A stretch of DNA of 64,000 bases, from positions 1-64,000 of the forward strand of contig JAIBBF010000010.1 in assembly GCA_019694795.1 (NCBI GenBank), read 5' to 3'. The position numbers and the translations under genes are program-made. This stretch comes from Flavobacteriales bacterium. Its GTDB lineage: Bacteria; Bacteroidota; Bacteroidia; Flavobacteriales_D; UBA2798. The notes beneath the pieces were generated by a model. That model was not told where the DNA came from and ran no database searches. It was given only the letters and a program-made list of their open reading frames with translations. Within the stretch, counting starts at the first letter, position 1. Every line of letters begins with the position of its first letter. Positions 25,624 through 33,126 of the stretch are shown piece after piece.

Positions 25624-25631
25624 TAACTTTG
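25624..25631 (+). promoter_or_regulatory. -7 promoter element of the hydrolase-engB pair (TAACTTTG)
   Basis: This is an exact TAnnTTTG, identical to the mraZ element on the other strand, 23 bases before the ATG at 25655. A small hairpin (AAAAGCC ... GGCTTTT, 25597-25620) lies just before it and is of uncertain meaning. Confidence 0.55.
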
Positions 25632-25654
25632 AGTTTACACAAACCCTGTACATC

Positions 25655-26416
25655 ATGAGCGGAAAGGTGATTAAGGAAGGCGACTTCGAATACATAGAAG
25701 CCGGTGAAGGTCAACCGGTTATACTTTTACACGGACTTTTCGGAGGCTTAAGCAATTTCGAAGATGTTATCTCCCATTTTGCACCACGCTGTCGCGTGAT
25801 TGTGCCACAGCTACCCATTTATACCCTGCCGGTGCTCAACACCAACATACCGGCATTGTCCAAATTCTTGTTGCGTTTTCTCGACCATAAAAAAATTGAG
25901 AAAGCAACATTGTTGGGGAATTCACTTGGTGGACATGTTGGCCTGGTTTTCACCAGCGAGTACCCGGGTCGTGTAGAGCGTTTAATTCTTACGGGCTCTT
26001 CGGGATTGTATGAAAATGCATTCGGCGGATCCACCCCACGTAAAGGCGATCGCGAATACCTCAGAAAAAAAATCGAATTAACCTTTTACGATCCAAGTCA
26101 TGCCACTGATGAATTAGTGGATGAATGTTTACATATTCTCAATGATAAAGGAAAACTCATCCGCATTTTATCATTGGCAAAATCAGCTATTCGTCACAAT
26201 ATGGCGAAAGACCTACCACAGATTACGGCACCAACCTGTTTGATCTGGGGAAAACAAGACACCATTACTCCGCCTGAAGTAGCCGAAGAATTCAATCGAC
26301 TCATTCCAAATACGGATTTGTTTTGGATTGATAAATGTGGACACGCTCCAATGATGGAACATCCGCAGGAGTTTAACCGCGTGTTGAGTGAATGGCTGCA
26401 GAAACACGGAATTTGA
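25655..26416 (+). CDS. Alpha/beta-fold hydrolase
   Basis: The 253-residue protein has the alpha/beta-hydrolase oxyanion segment LLHGLFGGLSNF, the nucleophile elbow GNSLGG with Ser90, an acid in WGKQDTITPP (Asp202) and the catalytic histidine in CGHAPMMEHP (His230). The triad is complete, so it is probably an active esterase, lipase or C-C hydrolase, but the substrate cannot be told. I use the ATG at 25655; an earlier in-frame ATG (25577) precedes the -7 element. It is divergent from mraZ and 5 bases upstream of engB, a neighbourhood widely kept in Bacteroidetes. Confidence 0.9.
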   Translation: MSGKVIKEGDFEYIEAGEGQPVILLHGLFGGLSNFEDVISHFAPRCRVIVPQLPIYTLPVLNTNIPALSKFLLRFLDHKKIEKATLLGNSLGGHVGLVFTSEYPGRVERLILTGSSGLYENAFGGSTPRKGDREYLRKKIELTFYDPSHATDELVDECLHILNDKGKLIRILSLAKSAIRHNMAKDLPQITAPTCLIWGKQDTITPPEVAEEFNRLIPNTDLFWIDKCGHAPMMEHPQEFNRVLSEWLQKHGI

Positions 26417-26421
26417 TCGCC

Positions 26422-27033
26422 GTGGAAATTTTAAGCGCTAATTTTGTTTCCAGTCACGCCACCTTAGACAAACTGCCTTCGGGAGATCGTCCGGAATACG
26501 CTTTCATTGGAAGATCCAACGTTGGGAAGAGTTCGCTCATTAATATGCTGACCGGAAAAAAAGGGCTGGCAAAAACCTCTTCCACTCCCGGAAAAACACA
26601 AACTATTAATCATTTTCTGATTAACGGCGATTGGTATATTGTTGACCTTCCCGGATATGGTTATGCAAAAACTGCAAAATCACTTCGTGAAAAATGGAAA
26701 GGTTTTACGTTTGATTATCTCACTCAGCGCGAACAACTACAATGTGTATGCGTTTTGCTCGATTCACGACTAGAACCGCAACGGATAGATATGGAATTTA
26801 TGGAATGGTTGGGCGTGCAAGGAATTCCATTTGCAATGATTTTTACCAAAGCCGATAAGTTATCTAAAACACAGCTGCAAAAGAATTTTTCCATTTACGA
26901 AAAACAAATGCTGGAAATCTGGGAAGAACTTCCTACCGTATTTTTTACTTCGGCAGAAAAAGGAAATGGCAAAGAGGAATTACTTCAATTTTTTGCCGAC
27001 ATCAACCAGAAATTAAACGAAGATTCAGAATAG
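26422..27033 (+). CDS. engB: Ribosome biogenesis GTPase EngB (YihA/YsxC)
   Basis: EngB is an essential GTPase needed for assembly of the large ribosomal subunit and, in some bacteria, division. The protein of 203 residues shows G1 GRSNVGKSSLI, G3 DLPGYGYA, G4 TKADK and the family N-terminus MEILSANFVSS. That N-terminus decides for the GTG at 26422. An ATG at 26392 would overlap the hydrolase by 25 bases and add residues without family counterpart. It converges with the DUF3667 gene, overlapping it by 9 bases. Confidence 0.95.
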   Translation: MEILSANFVSSHATLDKLPSGDRPEYAFIGRSNVGKSSLINMLTGKKGLAKTSSTPGKTQTINHFLINGDWYIVDLPGYGYAKTAKSLREKWKGFTFDYLTQREQLQCVCVLLDSRLEPQRIDMEFMEWLGVQGIPFAMIFTKADKLSKTQLQKNFSIYEKQMLEIWEELPTVFFTSAEKGNGKEELLQFFADINQKLNEDSE

Positions 27034-27737
27034 AATTGTCGTTATCGCCGTAAAGCAAAGTGTGCCTGTAAACGAACAAAGCATTGCTTTAAACCAGGAC
27101 GATTTTTGTTTTGCAGCTTTCATCATCCGGTGAAAAACCAGACCAGGATAAACTACCTGCAACACTAAAATGTGAATTAACGTCAGGTCTAAAATCAGAG
27201 GACTTTCACTCCAATACACAGAAAAAGGATGTAGGAAGATGGTTGCAATTGCAATTGATCCTCCAATGAATGCATTCATCACACAGTGTTCAATAAAATT
27301 GAATCCTGCATTAGAATAAAATACCCACGAAAAAAATCCGGAGATTAAAAATGCCAATGAAAAACTCCATTTTGGATTTTCAATTAAATGCATTTCAATA
27401 TTATCCAGTGTATTAAAAATGTTTCCTTTTTCGGTGGGAAGAACAGGAAAAAGATGAAACAACAACACCATGAAACCGGCACTCACAAATAAAAACAAAA
27501 AGGGATTGGTTATACCAACGCGCTTTCCTTTTAAAAATGAAAAATCATTGTGCCCGGACTTTTCCACAAGCGAACAAAAGTGGATGGAAATCCCGAATCG
27601 ATATGCCATAATGCATGAGGGAGATCGTGCATTAAACCTGAAAAGGAATAACGATGAACAGAAGCGCTCTGGCCACAGGCGGGACAAAACTTTTGTTTAA
27701 CCGGTCCCCCGCAATTCAGGCATAACGGATGCTTCAT
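27025..27737 (-). pseudogene. DUF3667 membrane protein gene interrupted by a -1 frameshift
   Basis: The N-terminal part (ATG at 27737) encodes a zinc ribbon, CLNCGG...CPACGQ, then a segment ending LWKSPGTMIFHF before a stop at 27531. In the neighbouring frame the sequence continues without a break as FLKGKRVGITNPFLFLF and about four membrane helices to 27025. DUF3667 proteins have exactly this order: zinc ribbon, rPG..i..yl.GKRv..NPf, membrane helices. The switch lies in a run of five A on the plus strand (27533-27537). One more A, or a -1 slip of the ribosome on TTT before TAA, restores a single protein of about 237 residues. A sequencing homopolymer error, a real mutation or programmed frameshifting are all possible. 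It lies next to gldC. Confidence 0.8.
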
Positions 27738-27740
27738 CGG

Positions 27741-28070
27741 TTAGCCGATCAATTTCATTTTTTCCGCAAAATGATAGCAGAAATCGCGCATGTCGCCACA
27801 AATTTTTTCTTCACCTGTGGCACGTTCAAATGTATCGGCCATGGTGAGTAAAGTCTGATGAAAAAACTGTTTCATTTCATCGATCGACATATCCTTGGTC
27901 CACAAATCCATTCGCAATGTGTTGCGTTCTTTTTCATCCCACATGGCAAGAATTAGTGCTTTCGAATCCTGATCTGATATTCCTGCATCGCTTGCGCTCC
28001 ATTTCATTTCAACCGGCACCTGGTTCTCATCGAGTTTAACACTAATATTTATTTCGCTTGACTTACTCAT
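27741..28070 (-). CDS. gldC: Gliding motility protein GldC
   Basis: The 109-residue cytosolic protein matches GldC, which supports gliding in Flavobacterium but is not strictly essential there. Landmarks are INISVKLDENQVPVEMKWSASDAG, KALILAMWD, LRMDLWTKDMSIDEMKQFFHQTL and ICGDMRDFCYHFAEKM. Its start overlaps the gldB stop by four bases (ATGA), the conserved gldB-gldC arrangement of Bacteroidetes. Confidence 0.92.
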   Translation of the reverse strand: MSKSSEINISVKLDENQVPVEMKWSASDAGISDQDSKALILAMWDEKERNTLRMDLWTKDMSIDEMKQFFHQTLLTMADTFERATGEEKICGDMRDFCYHFAEKMKLIG

Positions 28071-29080
28071 TTCTTTTCGGGTTTGTATGATTTTAAAATT
28101 TTCTTTGGATTATCTATGGCCATCAATTGCGGTAACGTTGTTTCAGGATGTTCTTTCACATAAGCGCGAACCATCATCCAACCTAACCAATTTCCTACTC
28201 TTCCAGGAGAATTATTGGGGAGTCCGCTGGTAAATGGTGCTTCATCACAAAACTTTTTTATTTCGAGAGGTTCAGTTGAATAGAGTAATTTCTTATCCAC
28301 AATATCGCGCCAGATATTGTTTTCATTTTCAATACACCATCCAAATTGATCTGAGGTATAGCGAATTTTTATATGATCGGGTGTAGTGGGAAGTAAAGCA
28401 TCCAATGCATATAAAATCTTGCCTTCATAAACGATGCGCGATAAAAAATCCTGACCCTGCAGTTCCTCCATAAAATTCACTTCAAACCATCCGCGCATAA
28501 TGTCCACCACCAGGTATTCGCGAATCATTTTATCCTTCATGAATTGAGGAATCATTTCCGTTGAAATTTTCTTTACCGTGCGATTGTCAGGTCCCAGATA
28601 CATATCCAACCCCACTCCAACAGAATGTTCGAAAGTGGAAACTCCGTAATTAAAAACGGAATTATAGGTAACGATTAAGGGGATTTCTGCATCGGGATAA
28701 TAGTACTTCAAATGCCTGAACGCTTCTTCGAGGTCCTTCTGAAGCCAGGACAAATCGCCATACTCAGCAGAGATGTCCTGATAAACCTGCATCATCACCT
28801 CATCGTGAATAAACCGGTCCAGCGACACCACAATCAGTGAATCATCGGGAGAGCCGGCTCTTAACATTACCGCGACGTAAGCGTCCCATAAATCGCCATA
28901 TTTTTGCGAAAAGCGGGTGTTTAAGGCGGGTAAATCCTCGTATTTGCACTCAAAAAGCTCCTTCTCCATCCGATCGATGCGAATTTCGACCTCAATTCCC
29001 GATACATCCACATCCAGCGGATTCTTTTCTCCACAGGCCACCAGCAGAATTGTCAAAAAAATTACCTGAAAAATCCTCAT
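28067..29080 (-). CDS. gldB: Gliding motility lipoprotein GldB
   Basis: The 337-residue lipoprotein has signal MRIFQVIFLTILLVAC with the lipid-modified cysteine at 16. The body matches GldB: RIDRMEKELFEC, RFSQKYGDLWDAYV, FRHLKYYYPDAEIPLIVTYNSVFNYG, VGVGLDMYLGP and NSPGRVGNWLGWMMVRAYV. GldB is required for gliding and for function of the T9SS-linked motor in Flavobacterium. I start at 29080, where the signal begins; an ATG seven codons upstream is possible. It is divergent from the gene at 29140. Confidence 0.93.
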   Translation of the reverse strand: MRIFQVIFLTILLVACGEKNPLDVDVSGIEVEIRIDRMEKELFECKYEDLPALNTRFSQKYGDLWDAYVAVMLRAGSPDDSLIVVSLDRFIHDEVMMQVYQDISAEYGDLSWLQKDLEEAFRHLKYYYPDAEIPLIVTYNSVFNYGVSTFEHSVGVGLDMYLGPDNRTVKKISTEMIPQFMKDKMIREYLVVDIMRGWFEVNFMEELQGQDFLSRIVYEGKILYALDALLPTTPDHIKIRYTSDQFGWCIENENNIWRDIVDKKLLYSTEPLEIKKFCDEAPFTSGLPNNSPGRVGNWLGWMMVRAYVKEHPETTLPQLMAIDNPKKILKSYKPEKK

Positions 29081-29139
29081 ATCCTTATTGAAAAAATGCA
29101 TTATTCCCTATTATTGCATCGAAAATCAATGATAAAACT

Positions 29140-29934
29140 ATGAAAAAAGTCGCAGGTATCATCCTTGGCGCGATGTTCAGCGTAACATGCCTCGCTCAAA
29201 GCGGAGTTGGAGCAGGAAATGAACAAAATTTCCGTTTCGGATTAAAGGCTATGCCTTCGGTTAACTGGTACAAACCGGATAACACTAAAAAATACGAAAA
29301 TGGAGGAGCAGTGATGAAGTTTAACTGGGGACTAACCCTCGACTTCAAACTCTCGAATTCAGCATGGTTATCTTCCGGTTTGGAAGTTTCTTATGATGGC
29401 GGAAACATTAATTTTAAAGACACCGTTGGATACCTTCTTTCCAACTCCGAATTCCAAAGTATCCCGGCTGATGCTTCGGGAATGGTAGGCAAGGATGTTG
29501 TTCAATTGAAAGAACGTCGCTATAACAGCACTTACGTTACTTTACCTTTGAACATTAAAATGAAAACCAAAGAAATCGGAATGTTGAACTATTACGGTAT
29601 GTTCGGATTAAATCTTGGTGTAAAAGTTAAAACCAAAGTTACGGACACTGGTTACCTTAACGGTTCAAGCAGTTTAACAGACAACGAAGGTTTGGACAAC
29701 AGCAAAGACATGGGCTTTTTCCGTGCCGGTATTAACATTGGAGGTGGTGCTGAATGGAATTTAAGCGGAACAACTTCTTTAGTTTTCGGATTACAATACA
29801 ACCTCGGATTTACCAATGTGGTTAAAGGTAATTCTGACTATGTTTTTAATGCCGGATCTACCAATACACTTAAAGCAATTGAACAAAAATTTGCTTCACA
29901 CTTCATCGGACTTTCCGTTGGAGTTCTTTTCTGA
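29140..29934 (+). CDS. PorT-family-like outer membrane beta-barrel protein
   Basis: The 264-residue protein has a signal peptide (cleavage after CLAQ, residue 20) and beta-barrel strand patterns through to a terminal strand ending in aromatic and hydrophobic residues (SHFIGLSVGVLF). Segments FRFGLKAMPSVNWYKPD, WLSSGLEVSYDGGNINF and YVTLPLNIKMKTKEIG are typical of the Bacteroidetes PorT/OmpA-like 8-stranded barrels. A weak -7 (TATTATTG, 29109-29116) precedes it. Function is unknown. A strong terminator follows. Confidence 0.8.
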   Translation: MKKVAGIILGAMFSVTCLAQSGVGAGNEQNFRFGLKAMPSVNWYKPDNTKKYENGGAVMKFNWGLTLDFKLSNSAWLSSGLEVSYDGGNINFKDTVGYLLSNSEFQSIPADASGMVGKDVVQLKERRYNSTYVTLPLNIKMKTKEIGMLNYYGMFGLNLGVKVKTKVTDTGYLNGSSSLTDNEGLDNSKDMGFFRAGINIGGGAEWNLSGTTSLVFGLQYNLGFTNVVKGNSDYVFNAGSTNTLKAIEQKFASHFIGLSVGVLF

Positions 29935-29949
29935 TTACAAAAACTGATA

Positions 29950-29982
29950 CCCCGTCCACTGTAATGGTGGACGGGTTTTTTA
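29950..29982 (+). terminator. Terminator after the barrel gene, abutting the nadE start
   Basis: A 9-bp GC-rich stem (29951-29959 with 29967-29975, CCCGTCCAC/GTGGACGGG) is followed by a T tract ending 3 bases before the nadE ATG. No room is left for a separate nadE promoter downstream of the hairpin. Confidence 0.9.
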
Positions 29983-29984
29983 TT

Positions 29985-30806
29985 ATGCAGCATAAAAAAA
30001 TCATAGCGCACATTGTACATTGGTTGAAAGAATATTCCGATTTATCCGGCACGCACGGTTTTGTTATTGGAATTTCGGGTGGTATTGATTCTGCCATTAC
30101 CTCAACGCTATGTGCTTTAACCGGAAAAAAAGTGCTCTGTGTAAATATGCCTATTCACCAAAGTGCAGCAGAATACAATCGCGCCAATGAGCATATTTCC
30201 AATTTAAAATCGCGCTTTAGTAATGTTGATTCCGTTGAAGTAAACTTAAGCGACACCTTTGAAACCATGCGAAAAGCATTTCCCCCCACAGTGGCGGATC
30301 ACTTTTTAGCTATGGCAAATACCCGCTCCCGCTTGCGTATGTCCTGTTTGTATGCATTGGGTCAGGAAAAAGGTTTGCTGGTTGCAGGAACAGGAAATAA
30401 AATTGAAGATTTTGGAATTGGTTTTTACACCAAGTATGGTGATGGCGGAGTAGATCTAAGTCCCATTGCCGATCTCAGTAAAACGCAGGTGTTTGAATTG
30501 GCCAAAGAACTGGAAATTGTAAAAAGTATTCAGGAGGCGAAACCTACGGATGGGTTGTGGTCGGACGGTCGCAGCGACGAGGATCAGATTGGTGCAAGCT
30601 ATCCGGAATTGGAATGGGCAATGGAATATGTTGCTCAATATGCAAGTTTGGAAGCGGAACGGATCAGCGGAGATCAAATCCCCAGAAAAGGATTAAGCGA
30701 TCGTCAGGATCAAGTGCTGGGCATCTTTTTGCGCTTCCATAATGCCAATAAACATAAGATGCTACCCATTCCGGTTTGCGTTATTCCGAAAGAATATTTT
30801 CATTGA
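29985..30806 (+). CDS. nadE: NH3-dependent NAD(+) synthetase NadE
   Basis: NadE amidates nicotinic acid adenine dinucleotide to NAD+ with ATP and ammonia. The 273-residue protein shows the PP-loop GISGGIDSAI, ANTRSRLRMSCLYALGQ, GTGNKIEDFGIGFYTKYGDGGVDLSPIADLSKTQV and PTDGLW..GRSDEDQIG, the standard synthetase motifs. No glutaminase domain is present, so it uses free ammonia. I take the ATG at 29985; the ATG at 29964 lies in the terminator loop. The gene probably depends on read-through of the terminator. It overlaps a tiny downstream ORF by one base. Confidence 0.95.
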   Translation: MQHKKIIAHIVHWLKEYSDLSGTHGFVIGISGGIDSAITSTLCALTGKKVLCVNMPIHQSAAEYNRANEHISNLKSRFSNVDSVEVNLSDTFETMRKAFPPTVADHFLAMANTRSRLRMSCLYALGQEKGLLVAGTGNKIEDFGIGFYTKYGDGGVDLSPIADLSKTQVFELAKELEIVKSIQEAKPTDGLWSDGRSDEDQIGASYPELEWAMEYVAQYASLEAERISGDQIPRKGLSDRQDQVLGIFLRFHNANKHKMLPIPVCVIPKEYFH

Positions 30807-30895
30807 TGAAACAACTTCCATTGTGGCTTAGGCTGCTTTTTGTTTGCATTATTTGCAGCGGACTAGTTACCGGTCTCGTTGTATTACTGGGATAA
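30806..30895 (+). CDS. Possible 29-residue membrane miniprotein
   Basis: An ATG overlapping the nadE stop by one base (TGATG) opens a 29-codon frame that ends exactly where the convergent SPOR gene ends. After a short MKQLPLWLR start, the product is a single hydrophobic segment (LLFVCIICSGLVTGLVVLLG), as expected for a small inner-membrane protein. The overlap supports translational coupling to nadE. No homologue is known to me, so it could be chance. Confidence 0.45.
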   Translation: MKQLPLWLRLLFVCIICSGLVTGLVVLLG

Positions 30896-31657
30896 TTACT
30901 TTACCCGTTCTCCATTTACAAACTTCACCACGAATGCGCCTTTAAATCCGGCATCGCGCATTTCTTTTTGCTTTACCGCAGCCTCATCCAATGTTGCAAA
31001 TTCTCCAACGGTGTATTTATAAATACCATTATCGAGATAATATGAAACACCGGAATATCCCTTGAATAATTTATCCGATTCGGAAAGTAATTTACCGGAA
31101 GTCAGAATTTGAACTTTATATACAAGTCCCTCCTGAATGGTAGCCTTATTTACGTCATTTTTTTGTTCATGCACGAGCGGCTTAATCACTTCCTTTTTAT
31201 CCTGCACAATAATTTTCCGATGGTGTACCCTGCACTTTTTTTCTTTGGCAAAATCAATGGCAGGAATTTTATCCTGGTGGTTTTCGCGAAGGATATAGAG
31301 AGAAATTAATCCTGAATCAGGAATAGAAATTGTTCGAATGATTTCGCATTTTTCATTGAAGCAGTTTTTTGCAGCTGTAATTGAACTAGCAGATCGCTGC
31401 CAATATTTTATTTTGCCCGACTCGGTTTGTAAGCCGATCGACAACACATTTCTATGGAGCGAAATAATTCCCGACGAATCAGAATACACCAGCTGTGTAT
31501 CCTTTTCACTCAGCAACTGAACCGGTAAATTGACAAATGGAAGATCGCTTAATCCATCACCAAAAAAAATGCGACAATTGCTTTGGGCAAAAAGAAAACC
31601 TGGGGCAATAATCAGAAAAACACCTATGAAAAAATGATATGCCCTCGAAAAATTCAT
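30896..31657 (-). CDS. SPOR domain-containing exported protein
   Basis: The 253-residue protein has a signal peptide (cleavage near FAQ, residue 25), a beta-rich middle, and a C-terminal SPOR domain at about 180-253 (YKVQILTSGKLLSESDKLF ... GIYKYTVGEFATLDEAAVKQKEMRDAGFKGAFVV). SPOR domains bind denuded glycan strands at the septum, so it may locate to division sites. It is the last gene of a minus-strand set with a ferredoxin and its reductase, starting at the last base of the ferredoxin gene. There is no terminator between it and the converging nadE side. Confidence 0.85.
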   Translation of the reverse strand: MNFSRAYHFFIGVFLIIAPGFLFAQSNCRIFFGDGLSDLPFVNLPVQLLSEKDTQLVYSDSSGIISLHRNVLSIGLQTESGKIKYWQRSASSITAAKNCFNEKCEIIRTISIPDSGLISLYILRENHQDKIPAIDFAKEKKCRVHHRKIIVQDKKEVIKPLVHEQKNDVNKATIQEGLVYKVQILTSGKLLSESDKLFKGYSGVSYYLDNGIYKYTVGEFATLDEAAVKQKEMRDAGFKGAFVVKFVNGERVK

Positions 31658-31983
31658 CAGGCTTCGGGAGCCAATTCAACTTTTAATCCGTCGATTTCCG
31701 GACTTATTTTTATCTGACAACCCAAACGCGAATTCGGTTTAACATGAAAGGCCTGATCCAACATGGCCAATTCATCATCACTTTGTTCCGGCAAGGAAAT
31801 ATCGTTGAGCACGTAGCATTGACACGTTGCACACATGGCCATTCCTCCACAAGTTCCTTCTACAGGCAATTCATAGGCCTTGCATAATTCCATCAGGTTC
31901 ATGCCCATGTCGGTTGGACCTTCCAGTACGTGTTCTTTTCCTTCGCGGTCGACTACGGTAATATTTACACTGTTTTCTGCCAT
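31657..31983 (-). CDS. [2Fe-2S] ferredoxin
   Basis: The 108-residue protein is an adrenodoxin/ISC-type ferredoxin. Ligand cysteines at 45, 51, 54 and 89 follow the pattern CGGMAMCATC ... LGCQI. It probably passes electrons from the reductase encoded 3 bases upstream to a biosynthetic or Fe-S assembly enzyme. It overlaps the SPOR gene by one base. Which acceptor it serves cannot be told here. Confidence 0.92.
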   Translation of the reverse strand: MAENSVNITVVDREGKEHVLEGPTDMGMNLMELCKAYELPVEGTCGGMAMCATCQCYVLNDISLPEQSDDELAMLDQAFHVKPNSRLGCQIKISPEIDGLKVELAPEA

Positions 31984-31986
31984 TGA

Positions 31987-33006
31987 TTAAAATCCATTTA
32001 CACCGTTTACGGTTGTATATTTTAATACAAGATTTTTATCGGGATAAATCCGCTTAAATGCCGATTGCACCATGAGCGTTCCCTCATGAAATCCGCATAA
32101 AATCAATTTCAATTTTCCGGGATACGTATTTACATCGCCAATGGCATATATTCCGGGAATATTGGTTGAATAATCAAACGTATCCACTTTTATCGCTCCT
32201 TTTTCAATTTCAAGACCCCAATTAGCAATAGGTCCTAATTTTGGAGTAAGACCAAAAAGCGGTACAAAATGATCGGTTTTTATTTCGTAGTTCTCTTTGT
32301 CTTTTTGCTGAATAACCACTGCATCTAATCGATTGCTTCCGGTTAAACCAACCACTTCGGCATCGAGTACAAGATTCAATTTACCTTCGGCACCCATATC
32401 GAAGACCTTTTGAACGGAATCCAAATGTCCGCGGAAGGTTTGCGAGCGGTGCACCAGTGTAACAGAGGCTGCAATTTTCTTTTCAATCAGGTAAATGGTC
32501 CAATCTAAAGCAGAGTCTCCACCTCCCGAAATAACCACGTTTTTACCGCGGTAAAATTCAGGGTCCTTGATAATATATTCAATGCCCTTGTCTTCGAAAT
32601 CGGTGATATTGGAAATAGGTGGTTTTCTTGGTTCAAACACGCCCAATCCGCCGGCTATGGCAACAATCGGTGCTTTATGTTGCGTGCCTTTCACGGTGGT
32701 GACCAAAAACTTCCCGTCTTCGAGTTTATCAATTTTTTCCGCTGCTTCTCCCAGTGTAAATCCAGGTTTAAAGGGAGCAGCTTGTTCCATCAGGTTATCG
32801 ATGAGTTCTCCGGCCAATACACTCGGAAATCCGGGAATATCGTAAATGGGTTTCTTGGGATAGATCTCCGAACATTGTCCGCCGGGCTGGGCAAGACTAT
32901 CAATCAGGTGACAGCGCAATTTGAGCAAACCCGCCTCAAATACAGTGAAAAGTCCAACAGGACCAGCACCGATAATAATGATATCAGTTTCAATAACGTT
33001 ACTCAT
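31987..33006 (-). CDS. Ferredoxin/flavodoxin--NADP+ reductase (thioredoxin-reductase-like)
   Basis: The 339-residue flavoprotein has the FAD motif IIIIGAGPVGLFTVFEAG at the N-terminus, the NADPH motif VVISGGGDSALDWTIYLI and the late FAD segment GIYAIGDVNTYPGKLKLI. It lacks the CxxC redox pair of thioredoxin reductase, which marks it as the TrxR-type ferredoxin reductase of Bacteroidetes and Firmicutes. I start at 33006 (MSNVIETDIIII), just downstream of an exact -7 element. The ferredoxin gene follows 3 bases later and is its likely partner. Confidence 0.92.
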   Translation of the reverse strand: MSNVIETDIIIIGAGPVGLFTVFEAGLLKLRCHLIDSLAQPGGQCSEIYPKKPIYDIPGFPSVLAGELIDNLMEQAAPFKPGFTLGEAAEKIDKLEDGKFLVTTVKGTQHKAPIVAIAGGLGVFEPRKPPISNITDFEDKGIEYIIKDPEFYRGKNVVISGGGDSALDWTIYLIEKKIAASVTLVHRSQTFRGHLDSVQKVFDMGAEGKLNLVLDAEVVGLTGSNRLDAVVIQQKDKENYEIKTDHFVPLFGLTPKLGPIANWGLEIEKGAIKVDTFDYSTNIPGIYAIGDVNTYPGKLKLILCGFHEGTLMVQSAFKRIYPDKNLVLKYTTVNGVNGF

Positions 33007-33011
33007 GGCTG

Positions 33012-33019
33012 CAAATTTA
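33012..33019 (-). promoter_or_regulatory. -7 promoter element of the ferredoxin reductase operon (TAAATTTG)
   Basis: This is an exact TAnnTTTG 5 bases before the start codon on the minus strand, predicting a leaderless or very short-leader mRNA for the reductase-ferredoxin-SPOR genes. Confidence 0.6.
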
Positions 33020-33126
33020 CTATTTATGGGGCTTTCTTGGGAGATAAAAGTCACAAACAATTCTGACCCTGATCAGCAAAGACCTAACGCTAACAAAGTT
33101 GAGCTAAAAAGGTTCCGGAATTTGCT

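Noticed and set aside
31987-33006. Thioredoxin reductase
   Set aside because: The CxxC redox pair is absent and a ferredoxin gene is adjacent, so ferredoxin reductase fits better.
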